A stretch of DNA of 64,000 bases from Caldifermentibacillus hisashii (GTDB lineage Bacteria; Bacillota; Bacilli; Bacillales; Caldibacillaceae): NCBI RefSeq assembly GCF_027568575.1, contig NZ_JANUVP010000009.1, one strand, 5' to 3'. Position 1 is the stretch's first letter. Each line of letters begins with the position of its first letter. Positions 25,138-32,768 of this stretch are shown here, in pieces. The notes beneath the pieces were generated by a model. That model did not search any database. It was not told the DNA's origin and saw only the letters and a list, made by a program, of their open reading frames with translations. The translations under genes were made by a program, and so were the position numbers.

Positions 25138-25917
25138 ATGGAACATTTACGTTCACTAGTTATAAAATTTGTTATGATAACGGCAATGTTGGCCGTCGTA
25201 TTTGGATTTTTATATGGCGTGTCTTTCGGTGATATTTTGACAATAAGTTTTATCCTTACGATTACTGCCTATTTGGTTGGTGATCTGCTTATTTTACCTA
25301 GATTTGGAAACACGGCAGCCACGATTGCAGATTTTGGATTAGCATATTTAGGAGCTTGGATGATTGGTGCCATGATTATTGAGGAACCGATCCGCTTGGG
25401 AACAGCCAGTTTCCTTTCAGCTGCATTGATTGCCATAGGGGAAGTCTTTTTCCATCGATATGTTGTAAACAATGTTATCAATGATAAGGATACAACACAG
25501 AATCGGGCAACAAATTCTCAGGCAAGACCAAGTTATCAAACAGAAATGGCAGAAGAAAATTATCCGAAAGTGAAAAATAATCAATCAACAACAAACACGG
25601 ATGCCGAATTTGCTGAAGAGATTCTTCCTGAGGGTAACAACACCGGTAAAGCGAATCAAGCAAAAGGTAATACTGCAACAGGTAGGGCAAACAATGCCAT
25701 CAATGACACCGAAATCGGTAGTGAAATATTCCCGGAAGCTGATGATCAAGCCAAAAATCAAGCAACTTCTGTCAACAATGCGCTTAATCGTGAAGAGACA
25801 ACGGATATGGCGCGAACGAATGATTGGAGAACCTATATTGACGGATATGGTTATGTACCGAATACGACAAACAATGAAACGGATCTAAAAAGGAATCAGG
25901 AACAGAATAAACAATAA
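25138..25917 (+). CDS. YndM-like membrane protein (DUF2512) with Asn-rich tail
   Basis: 259 residues. Four hydrophobic segments fill residues 1-110 (LRSLVIKFVMITAMLAVVFG..., YLVGDLLILPRFGN), the DUF2512/YndM core of unknown function. The remaining 150 residues are hydrophilic and rich in Asn, Thr and Glu. They carry an approximate repeat: AEENYPKVKN, AEEILPEGNN, GSEIFPEADD. GGAGG precedes the ATG. It has its own terminator. Confidence 0.75.
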   Translation: MEHLRSLVIKFVMITAMLAVVFGFLYGVSFGDILTISFILTITAYLVGDLLILPRFGNTAATIADFGLAYLGAWMIGAMIIEEPIRLGTASFLSAALIAIGEVFFHRYVVNNVINDKDTTQNRATNSQARPSYQTEMAEENYPKVKNNQSTTNTDAEFAEEILPEGNNTGKANQAKGNTATGRANNAINDTEIGSEIFPEADDQAKNQATSVNNALNREETTDMARTNDWRTYIDGYGYVPNTTNNETDLKRNQEQNKQ

Positions 25918-25921
25918 CGAA

Positions 25922-25960
25922 AGAAAGGAAACAGAATCAATTCTGTTTCCTTTCTCTTTA
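25922..25960 (+). terminator. Intrinsic terminator after the YndM-like gene
   Basis: GAAAGGAAACAGAAT pairs with ATTCTGTTTCCTTTC, followed by TCTTT. Confidence 0.8.
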
Positions 25961-26011
25961 AAATTAAGATTGGTTTGTATTTAACATATCCGGTGTAAAC
26001 TGTTCCATTTT

Positions 26012-26200
26012 TTATGTGGCCTTTTTCATCATCTGTTGGATTGAACCGTTTCTTCCCCGAGTCATTCCAAAGGCAGTAGCTCCTCCGGCAAGGCCGATAC
26101 CTACTAATGATAACCAGAGCATATTTCGGTTATTTCTTCTTCTCTTTATTAAAGAAGTCAGTCTGTTGATATTCATATTACGCATCCACTTTCTTTTCAA
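26012..26200 (-). CDS. Small membrane protein (DUF3918/YrzQ-like)
   Basis: 62 residues. A very basic N-terminus (KRRRNNRN) precedes one transmembrane segment (MLWLSLVGIGLAGGATAFGM) and a short TRGRNG tail, resembling small DUF3918/YrzQ-type proteins. The start is TTG 26200 after GGGGGG; internal ATGs at codons 6 and 9 are alternatives. Function unknown. Confidence 0.55.
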   Translation of the reverse strand: MKRKWMRNMNINRLTSLIKRRRNNRNMLWLSLVGIGLAGGATAFGMTRGRNGSIQQMMKKAT

Positions 26201-26289
26201 AGCTAGCCCCCCTTTGTCCGGTTTAAAGAAGATCTATCTCTTCTTACAGATTTAGTGTTTGTGATAAGCTTTAATCTATTCAAGTCAGA

Positions 26290-27102
26290 TTATGGATGGA
26301 TGTTATGAAAAGTAATCTCGGGTCTGGAGCCAATCCGGATGTTAACACCTGTTTGGCCGAGTCCTTCACTGATATAAAAAGGTTTTCCCTTATAGTAATG
26401 AAGTCCTTTAATGATTTTTTTACGAGCCAGTTCTCCCATTTTAACTAGATGATATGGTTTCGGCCAGTATATTTGTCCACCGTGGAAATGACCGGAAAGA
26501 AGATAATCAAACGGGACATCTGTCATTTTCAGCACAACATTTGGGTCATGCGTTAACACAAGATGGAAACCAGCCGGTGCATGATTATACGCTTTTTCTA
26601 TATTGCTTCTCCCTGTACTGTAATCATCAATTCCAATAATATTGATAAGCTGACCATTTGTTTCAATTGTCACATGTTCATTTTGTAGTGTTTTACACCC
26701 ATAATTTTCTAATAAATTTTTTAGTTTAGTAAAATTTTTTTCTTTTAGCACATAGTCGTGATTGCCAAAAACGGCAAATATTCCATATTGGGGATTGATT
26801 TCCTTAAATAGTTGGAGATAAGGAATTAGTTTCGGAATCGTACGTTTGCGGTCCAAATAATCACCGGTTAATGCAATTAAATCTATTTTTTGGTTTTGTA
26901 CCATTTGTTTAAGATCCTCTGGAGAAACGGATATATTTTCAAGGTGCATATCGGTTAAATGTAGAATGGTCAATTTTCCATCATGATTCGTATTTGTCTT
27001 TAACTGAATGCGATTTATATTTACTTTTTTTGTGTTTTGATATGCTCGTCTAATTAAAATAGAAAAAATAATGAGGCAAAAAATAAAAATAACAGCTTTC
27101 AC
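26290..27102 (-). CDS. ykoQ: Membrane-anchored metallophosphoesterase (YkoQ/YkuE type)
   Basis: 270 residues. One N-terminal membrane helix is followed by the full calcineurin-like set: LHLTDMHLE, TGDYLD, FGNHDY, LTHDP and SGHFHGGQIYWP. It should hydrolyse a phosphodiester or pyrophosphate, possibly in a lipid, at the outer face of the membrane. With ykoN, ykoP, ligD and ku in this window it recalls the B. subtilis yko region, though the genes are rearranged here. The choice of YkoQ over YkuE or YpbG is tentative. Confidence 0.8.
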   Translation of the reverse strand: MKAVIFIFCLIIFSILIRRAYQNTKKVNINRIQLKTNTNHDGKLTILHLTDMHLENISVSPEDLKQMVQNQKIDLIALTGDYLDRKRTIPKLIPYLQLFKEINPQYGIFAVFGNHDYVLKEKNFTKLKNLLENYGCKTLQNEHVTIETNGQLINIIGIDDYSTGRSNIEKAYNHAPAGFHLVLTHDPNVVLKMTDVPFDYLLSGHFHGGQIYWPKPYHLVKMGELARKKIIKGLHYYKGKPFYISEGLGQTGVNIRIGSRPEITFHNIHP

Positions 27103-27282
27103 AATATCCCTCCTATAAACCCCAGTATAATGAGAAATAGATCACATGGGAAGTGGGAGTTTTTGGGTTTAATCATATAGAGGATATTCACAAAGTCCGT
27201 AAATAGCAACACCTTAAATTAGCAAACATGATTTTTAATTTTTTACAAATACTAAGCGAAACAGATGGGAGGAGTTAAAAAT

Positions 27283-28050
27283 ATGTTATCACAACAACAA
27301 CTTGATGCCTTCCGTTCAATATTATTAGATGAAAAAGCGGATGTGGAAAAACGACTTAAGGGAAACGATCAATTTGGTATGAATAAAGGACATGCCCATG
27401 AATCCACCGGTGAATTATCGAGTTATGATAATCATCCCGCAGATGAAGGAACGGAATTATTTGAACGCGGGAAAGATTTAGCTCTAAATGAACATGAAGG
27501 CAATCATTTGAAAAATATTGAAAAGGCACTGAATGCAATTGAAAATGGTACATATGGAACTTGTGAAGTTTGTGGTGAAGAAATTCCTGTGGAAAGATTG
27601 GAAGCATTACCTACAACGACTTATTGCAAAAAACATAGTCCGGATCAAGTCATCTCCTACCAGAGACCGTTGGAAGAAGGAGTTTTAATGCCGCCGTACG
27701 GAAAATTTAATTTTGATGATTCGAATGATGAAGGTTTGAGTTTCGATGCAGAAGATGCTTGGCAAGAGGTGGCGAGTTGGGGAACGAGTGAAACACCTTC
27801 AGACTTCATCGAGCCGCAAAAGCATTATAACGATGTGAATATCGAACCGGAAGAAAATGTCGGATACGTTGAGGATTATGAAAACTTTGTCGGCGTTGAT
27901 ATGTATGGGAAAAATATCACCGTTTATCCGAACCGGCAACATGAAAAATATGAGGAAGACCTTGATGAAGAGGGGATTATGACAACTTTCGGCGACCTTC
28001 CACCATTTGAAAAAGATTCGTATGTGGAAGAAGAGACTGATCGACGTTAA
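27283..28050 (+). CDS. yteA: YteA-family regulator with DksA/TraR-type zinc finger
   Basis: 255 residues. GTCEVCGEEIPVERLEALPTT..YCKKH is a DksA/TraR C4-type finger in which the fourth ligand appears to be His. Acidic segments before it (NHPADEGTELFERGKDLALNEHE) match YteA. The region after residue 130 is acidic and probably disordered. In B. subtilis YteA is a general-stress and sporulation-associated protein of unclear function. GGGAGGAG at 27268-27274 supports ATG 27283 over the earlier start. Confidence 0.85.
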   Translation: MLSQQQLDAFRSILLDEKADVEKRLKGNDQFGMNKGHAHESTGELSSYDNHPADEGTELFERGKDLALNEHEGNHLKNIEKALNAIENGTYGTCEVCGEEIPVERLEALPTTTYCKKHSPDQVISYQRPLEEGVLMPPYGKFNFDDSNDEGLSFDAEDAWQEVASWGTSETPSDFIEPQKHYNDVNIEPEENVGYVEDYENFVGVDMYGKNITVYPNRQHEKYEEDLDEEGIMTTFGDLPPFEKDSYVEEETDRR

Positions 28051-28092
28051 GGAAAAAATAGGACTTTTTGTAAATTTTTCATAAAAAAATAA

Positions 28093-28121
28093 TTGACGAA
28101 ATAAAAACAATTCCGTATAAT
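28093..28121 (+). promoter_or_regulatory. Sigma-A promoter of the SAM-riboswitch/metY transcript
   Basis: TTGACG (28093-28098), 17-bp spacer, TATAAT (28116-28121). Transcription begins about 28 bp before the riboswitch. Confidence 0.85.
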
Positions 28122-28155
28122 CATTTTAACAATAATTTAAAAAAGTGAGTACAAA

Positions 28156-28268
28156 CTCTTATCAAGAGAGGTGGAGGGAATAGGCCCGATGAAACCCGGC
28201 AACCTTCAAACATGGTTTGAAAAGGTGCCAATTCCTACAGGTCAGGATGTAGATCTGAGAGATAAGAG
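28156..28268 (+). promoter_or_regulatory. SAM-I riboswitch (S-box)
   Basis: The conserved S-box core is present: CTCTTATC...AAGAGAGGTGGAGGGA, CCCGATGAAACCCGGCAACC, AAGGTGCCAATTCC and GAGAGATAAGAG. The first and last segments form P1 (28156-28163 with 28261-28268). SAM binding favours the terminator that follows and shuts off metY. Confidence 0.97.
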
Positions 28269-28282
28269 GAGGGATGAATTTC

Positions 28283-28317
28283 AAACCTCTTCTTAATTGA
28301 AGGGGTTTTTATTTTTT
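28283..28317 (+). terminator. S-box-controlled terminator
   Basis: AAACCTCTTC (28283-28292) pairs with GAAGGGGTTT (28299-28308) with one wobble, then TTATTTTTT. Confidence 0.9.
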
Positions 28318-28400
28318 GTACCTCTTCAATTCTCTCTAAGAGCAAGATGTATGCAAAAGCTCACTTAATTATTGTTACAAAATTTTAGGGGGAATTGTTT

Positions 28401-29696
28401 ATGACGAAAGAGTATAAAGATGAAACGATTTTATTACATGGAGGACAAGAGGCAGACCCGACTACCGGTTCTCGGGCTGTTCCGATTTACCAAACAACAT
28501 CTTATGTGTTTCGTGATGCTGAACATGCGGCAAATTTATTTGGCTTGAAAGAACCGGGTAATATTTACACTAGAATTATGAATCCGACTGTTGATGTTTT
28601 TGAAAAACGGGTGGCGGCTCTGGAAGGCGGTACAGCTGCCGTTGCAACTGCTTCGGGATCTGCTGCAATTACATATGCGGTTTTAAATGTTGCTGAGAGC
28701 GGAGATGAAATTGTTGCTGACAGTAATTTATACGGCGGTACGTTCAACTTATTTGCTAATACAATAAAAAAATTTGGCATTACAGTAAAATTTGTTGATG
28801 CTCGTGACCCGGAAAATTTTCGTAAAGCTGTTACGCCAAAAACGAAAGCATTTTTTGGTGAAATTATCGGCAATCCAAGTCTCCGAGTATTTGATGTTGA
28901 AGCAGTAGCAAAAATTGCGGACGAAGTAGGTGTTCCGCTCATTATTGATAACACATTTGCTCCTTATAGTGCAAAACCAATTGAATGGGGTGCGCATGTC
29001 GTCGTTCATTCTGCAACAAAATGGATTGGCGGTCACGGAACTTCTATCGGCGGGGTCGTTGTTGACGGAGGGAATTTTGATTGGACGAATGAACGGATTA
29101 CAAGTTTTAATGAACCGGATCCGGGATATCACGGGTTGAAATATGCAGATTTAGGAAATGTTGCGTTTGCTACAAAGCTGCGTGTACAATTATTGCGCGA
29201 TACCGGTGCGTCCTTGAGTCCGCAAAATGCTTTTTATTTTTTACTTGGTCTTGAAACATTACATCTTCGGATTGAAAGACATAATGAAAATGCATTAAAA
29301 GTAGCACAATATTTGAAAGACCATCCATCGGTGGAATGGGTATCTTATCCCGGCTTGGCAGATCATCCATCCTATGAGCTAGCAAAAAAATATTTAAGAC
29401 ACGGCGCCGGTTCGATGATCGTATTCGGTATAAAGGGCGGAAGAGAAGCAGGTAGAAGGATTATCAATCATGTTCAATTGTTTTCCCACGTGGCCAATGT
29501 TGGGGATGCGAAGTCACTGATTATTCATCCGGCCTCGACCACCCATTCCCAGTTAAGTGATGAAGAATTAGCGCTATCCGGAACAACTCCGGAATTAATT
29601 CGCTTATCCATCGGTATTGAACATATTGATGATATTATTTATGACTTAGAACAAGCGATTGCCAAGGCGGTGGAAACGACAGCGGCGGTACAATAA
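28401..29696 (+). CDS. metY: O-acetylhomoserine sulfhydrylase MetY
   Basis: 431 residues. The PLP lysine is Lys207 in HSATKWIGGHG. The motif SNLYGGTFNLF and the length of about 430 distinguish O-acetylhomoserine sulfhydrylases from the shorter MetB/MetI and MccB enzymes. It makes homocysteine from O-acetylhomoserine and sulfide, feeding methionine synthesis. AGGGGGA supports ATG 28401 rather than the TTG 6 bp upstream. Control by the SAM riboswitch fits the role. No metX is adjacent. Confidence 0.93.
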   Translation: MTKEYKDETILLHGGQEADPTTGSRAVPIYQTTSYVFRDAEHAANLFGLKEPGNIYTRIMNPTVDVFEKRVAALEGGTAAVATASGSAAITYAVLNVAESGDEIVADSNLYGGTFNLFANTIKKFGITVKFVDARDPENFRKAVTPKTKAFFGEIIGNPSLRVFDVEAVAKIADEVGVPLIIDNTFAPYSAKPIEWGAHVVVHSATKWIGGHGTSIGGVVVDGGNFDWTNERITSFNEPDPGYHGLKYADLGNVAFATKLRVQLLRDTGASLSPQNAFYFLLGLETLHLRIERHNENALKVAQYLKDHPSVEWVSYPGLADHPSYELAKKYLRHGAGSMIVFGIKGGREAGRRIINHVQLFSHVANVGDAKSLIIHPASTTHSQLSDEELALSGTTPELIRLSIGIEHIDDIIYDLEQAIAKAVETTAAVQ

Positions 29697-29776
29697 TTTA
29701 AATTGAAAAAAGGATACATGTTTACTAGATGAAGCTTTCTGTTTCAGCTAGACAAGGGGTTTATAGAAGATAGAGT

Positions 29777-29812
29777 AAACAGCGGGTAAAAAACACTCGC
29801 TGTTTTTTTACG
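29777..29812 (+). terminator. Intrinsic terminator after metY
   Basis: AAACAGCGGGT (29778-29788) pairs with ACTCGCTGTTT (29795-29805) with one wobble, followed by a run of T. Confidence 0.85.
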
Positions 29813-29880
29813 TAAAGTATAAATTCCCACAAGGCTGCGAATTCGTATTTTTCAATTTATAAGGTCCAAAAGAGCGCGAT

Positions 29881-30165
29881 TTGGTCACTCCTATGGGACA
29901 ATTTAGCTTCATTTTCCGTTTGATTTGTCCCATAGAGCTGTTCTATGAGACATTTTTGTTTGATTTTCCGATGTTTTTGTCTCATAGAGAGGGGGTTGGT
30001 CACTCCTATGGGACATTTCAGCTTAATTTTCTATTAGATTTGTCCCATAGAGCCGTTCTATGAGACATTTTTGTTTGATTTTCCAAGGGATTTGTCCCAT
30101 AGAAAGAGATTCGGCCACTCCAATGAACCATTTCTGCTCTATTTTCAGAGCTTTTTGTCCAATAG
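29881..30165. repeat. Array of five equal stem-loops between metY and plsC
   Basis: Four 10-bp arms CTATGGGACA or CTATGAGACA pair with TGTCCCATAG or TGTCTCATAG at 29891/29926, 29943/29978, 30006/30041 and 30058/30093. A degenerate fifth is at 30121/30156. All five loops are exactly 25 nt and share ATTTTCC or similar. Spacers alternate 7 and 18 bp, giving a 115-bp two-hairpin period. The rest of the 690-bp gap holds no gene. Confidence 0.9.
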
Positions 30166-30387
30166 GAATTAAACTCCGACTCTTAGAAAATATTCTGGCA
30201 AGTTTGGCTCTGCAGTAATGAGATATATTTCGACCGCTTGCTGGTTACCCAGGCAAAATAAAGTTAAGCTGAATCCTACCATTTCCCCATTTCCTCTTCA
30301 TAAAGAAGAAATATTTTGTTATTCTATGTTTATATCATAAAGTATCCATTTTTATTTATTATGTGTTTTTTCAGGGAGTGACCTCTT

Positions 30388-30969
30388 TTGTATTCTTTTT
30401 TAGGAAAAGTTGCAGCGATTATATTGAAGATTTTTTCGAAAGTAACGGTAAAAAACCTTGATAATCTTCCGAAAGATACTGGTTTTATTATTGCTTGTAA
30501 TCATATCGGTTGGGTTGATATTGTCGGGTTGGGAGTAGCTTTGTTACCGCGACAAATTCATTTTATGGCCAAGAAGGAATTATTCAAACGAAAACCAATC
30601 GCCAAATTTTTAACGTCTTTAAATGCCTTTCCGGTTGACCGAAAAAATCCCGGGACAAGCAGCATAAAAATACCTGTGAAATTATTGAAGGAAGGAAATA
30701 TTGTCGGTATTTTCCCGAGTGGAACAAGAAATGATCATGCGCCAATTAAAAGGGGAGCGGTGACGATCGCCAATTTGGCAAAAGTCCCGATTGTCCCTTG
30801 TGCCTATTCGGGTCCAACTAATATAAAAGATGTGTTAAAAAGGAAAAAAATAAATATCATCATCGGGGAACCAATGACAATTTCTGTAAAAGGAAAAGAG
30901 GAGCTATTACAGAAAACGGACGAACTTTCCAATCAGATACATAAACTGGAAACAGAAATCATATCGTAA
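30388..30969 (+). CDS. plsC: 1-acyl-sn-glycerol-3-phosphate acyltransferase PlsC
   Basis: 193 residues. CNHIGWVDIVG is the NHxxxD catalytic motif, and FPSGTRN is the substrate-binding FPEGTR motif with Ser in place of Glu. It acylates lysophosphatidic acid to phosphatidic acid at the membrane. TTG 30388 with GGGAG 9 bp upstream is the start. It is transcribed alone, after the stem-loop array. Confidence 0.93.
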   Translation: MYSFLGKVAAIILKIFSKVTVKNLDNLPKDTGFIIACNHIGWVDIVGLGVALLPRQIHFMAKKELFKRKPIAKFLTSLNAFPVDRKNPGTSSIKIPVKLLKEGNIVGIFPSGTRNDHAPIKRGAVTIANLAKVPIVPCAYSGPTNIKDVLKRKKINIIIGEPMTISVKGKEELLQKTDELSNQIHKLETEIIS

Positions 30970-31054
30970 AAGAAGTAAATCAAAAGTTAATGATTTCACA
31001 ATGTAATGTTGGTAGAATAAGAAGGTAAATAATTTATAAGGGTGTGAAGGGAAA

Positions 31055-32047
31055 ATGGAATCTTTTAAAGCATTGGTAGTTGATAAATTAAACAACGAAA
31101 CAAAGTTATCGATTCAGGATTTAACATTAAATGATCTTCCTGATGGTGATGTTGTCATCGATGTTCATTATTCGAGTGTGAACTATAAGGATGGATTAGC
31201 AACGATTCCAAATGGCGGTGTTGTTCGCGATTATCCATTTGTTCCCGGTATTGATCTGGCAGGAATTGTTCGTGATTCACAAGATCCCCGTTATAAACCG
31301 GGAGATGAAGTCATTATTACCGGATATGATTTAGGCGTAAATCATTTCGGCGGTTACAGTGAAGTGGCCCGTGTTCCGGGGGATTGGATTGTCCCACTTC
31401 CAAACGGACTCACTTTAAAAGAAGCAATGGCCATTGGGACGGCCGGTTTTACAGCTGCACTCTCCATCCATCGTCTCGAAGAAAATGGATTAACAAGTGA
31501 AAAAGGTCCGGTGCTTGTAACCGGTGCTACAGGCGGTGTCGGCAGCAGTGCTGTTTCCATGTTAAGTAAATTAGGCTATAAGGTTACTGCTAGTTCGAGA
31601 AAAGCAAATGAACAAGATTATTTACGGCAAATTGGTGCTTCCAAAATAATAACCCCGGAAGAACTTACCAATCCGAAAAACCGTCCTCTTTTGAAACAAA
31701 GATGGGCCGCTTGTGTGGATCCGGTTGCAGGCAGCTATTTACCGGCCGTCCTCGCGTCCATTCAATATGGCGGATCTGTTGCTGTAAGCGGTTTGACAGG
31801 AGGAAATAATTTTACAAGCACTGTATTCCCGTTTATTTTAAGAGGTGTCAATCTTCTCGGCATTGATTCTGTTTTTTGTCCGATGGAAACAAGACTTGCG
31901 ATTTGGGAGCGGTTAGCCGGGGAAATGAAACCGAATCAGTTGTTGGAGTCGATTGCCAATGAAGTTACATTAGAACAATTACCGGAAGTTTGTAAAAAGA
32001 TTTTAAACGGAGAAATGAAAGGTCGTACAATCGTTACATTGAAATAA
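31055..32047 (+). CDS. yhfP: YhdH/YhfP-type quinone oxidoreductase / acryloyl-CoA reductase-like
   Basis: 330 residues of the MDR superfamily. GroES-like N-terminal half with SSVNYKDGLA, nucleotide-binding VTGATGGVGSSAVSMLSKLGY near residue 153, and PFILRGVNLLGIDSV typical of the YhdH/AcuI/YhfP subgroup. It lacks the zinc cysteines of alcohol dehydrogenases. NADPH-dependent reduction of a quinone or acrylyl-CoA is likely. It is monocistronic with its own terminator. Confidence 0.88.
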   Translation: MESFKALVVDKLNNETKLSIQDLTLNDLPDGDVVIDVHYSSVNYKDGLATIPNGGVVRDYPFVPGIDLAGIVRDSQDPRYKPGDEVIITGYDLGVNHFGGYSEVARVPGDWIVPLPNGLTLKEAMAIGTAGFTAALSIHRLEENGLTSEKGPVLVTGATGGVGSSAVSMLSKLGYKVTASSRKANEQDYLRQIGASKIITPEELTNPKNRPLLKQRWAACVDPVAGSYLPAVLASIQYGGSVAVSGLTGGNNFTSTVFPFILRGVNLLGIDSVFCPMETRLAIWERLAGEMKPNQLLESIANEVTLEQLPEVCKKILNGEMKGRTIVTLK

Positions 32048-32091
32048 TAAATAGACTTTGCAGATCTAAAAAATATACCATTGTTAATAGA

Positions 32092-32123
32092 AGCAGTTGG
32101 CGAATCACCAATTGCTTTTTTTA
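32092..32123 (+). terminator. Intrinsic terminator after yhfP
   Basis: AGCAGTTGG pairs with CCAATTGCT with one wobble around CGAATCA, followed by TTTTTTT. Confidence 0.8.
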
Positions 32124-32192
32124 CCTGCTTTTTTACTCAAAAAGGAAGAGGTTTAGAATAGAGCCTTATGAAAAAATATTTGCGAATAGTGA

Positions 32193-32222
32193 TTGACATT
32201 AAATTGGCTATAATGGTATGAT
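32193..32222 (+). promoter_or_regulatory. Probable promoter of the bmr leader
   Basis: TTGACA (32193-32198), 18 bp, TATGAT (32217-32222). A perfect TATAAT at 32209 is only 10 bp from the -35 and would need another -35. The leader is about 540 nt long. Confidence 0.6.
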
Positions 32223-32267
32223 TCAATAAGGTTAAAAAAATCAAAAAGTAGAAGGGAGGTTATGGTC

Positions 32268-32357
32268 ATGATGAATAGAACATATTTTGTTAAACGAAAC
32301 CAAGTTAATATGATCATAGCCTGCTCTTTTTTCAAAAATCATTTTCACTTTGCATGA
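32268..32357 (+). CDS. Leader peptide of the bmrCD operon (BmrB-like)
   Basis: A 29-codon frame begins at ATG 32268, 8 bp after GGGAGG (32254-32259), and ends TGA 32357. The peptide begins MMNRTYFVKRNQVN and ends FFKNHFHFA. It stands between a good promoter and a terminator hairpin, upstream of bmrC-bmrD. In B. subtilis the same operon has a translated leader, bmrB, through which ribosome stalling by antibiotics turns on the transporter. The sequence is not recognisably homologous to that peptide; position and signals are the evidence. Confidence 0.55.
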   Translation: MMNRTYFVKRNQVNMIIACSFFKNHFHFA

Positions 32358-32389
32358 AAATATTTTTCAAAATATATTGATAATAACAA

Positions 32390-32416
32390 AGGCGCAGGTT
32401 TATGAAGTATGCGTCT
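32390..32416 (+). promoter_or_regulatory. First hairpin of the bmr leader
   Basis: AGGCGCA (32390-32396) pairs with TGCGTCT (32410-32416), one wobble, followed by TTTTC. It sits 32 nt after the leader-peptide stop and could be an early pause or weak terminator. Confidence 0.45.
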
Positions 32417-32426
32417 TTTCTTGTTC

Positions 32427-32469
32427 GGGCACCGTGCATCCGTACTAAGGGCGTAGGGTGCTCTTTTTT
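32427..32469 (+). terminator. Attenuator terminator of the bmr leader
   Basis: GGGCACC (32427-32433) pairs with GGTGCTC (32457-32463), one wobble, immediately followed by TTTTTT (32464-32469). It lies 70 nt after the leader peptide and 300 nt before bmrC, so it must be overcome for bmrC expression. Confidence 0.7.
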
Positions 32470-32680
32470 GACTCAAAAAAATTGGAAAAACTTGGGTGTA
32501 ACAGAGAACTGTTCACATAGATCATTTTCTAAAAGGATTTACTCCCGGATAGAAACTTGAATATATACGGTGAATTTTGCCAATATTTACTAACATTTGG
32601 CAAAGAAAATTCCAGTGTTCAATCTATCCAATGGACGTGTTCATTTGGAAAAGGAAAATTTAAGATTGGGGAGATGTTTT

Positions 32681-32734
32681 ATGCGTGTAAAAACATTAAT
32701 CATGATGAAAAGTTTAGATCTTGAAGGCGGATAG
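32681..32734 (+). CDS. Possible second short leader frame before bmrC
   Basis: 17 codons, MRVKTLIMMKSLDLEGG, starting 7 bp after GGGGAG (32668-32673) and ending 34 bp before the bmrC start. Signals are good but the frame is very short. Another 8-bp hairpin (32576-32583 with 32597-32604) precedes it. Confidence 0.3.
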   Translation: MRVKTLIMMKSLDLEGG

Positions 32735-32768
32735 TGAAAATTTTACACAGTTGAGGAGTTGACAGACA

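Noticed and set aside
29881..30165. CRISPR array
   Set aside because: Units are palindromic hairpins with conserved loops, not constant repeats separated by unique spacers, and no cas genes are present.
32209..32214. TATAAT as -10 for TTGACA at 32193
   Set aside because: Spacer is only 10 bp; TATGAT at 32217 with 18 bp fits better.
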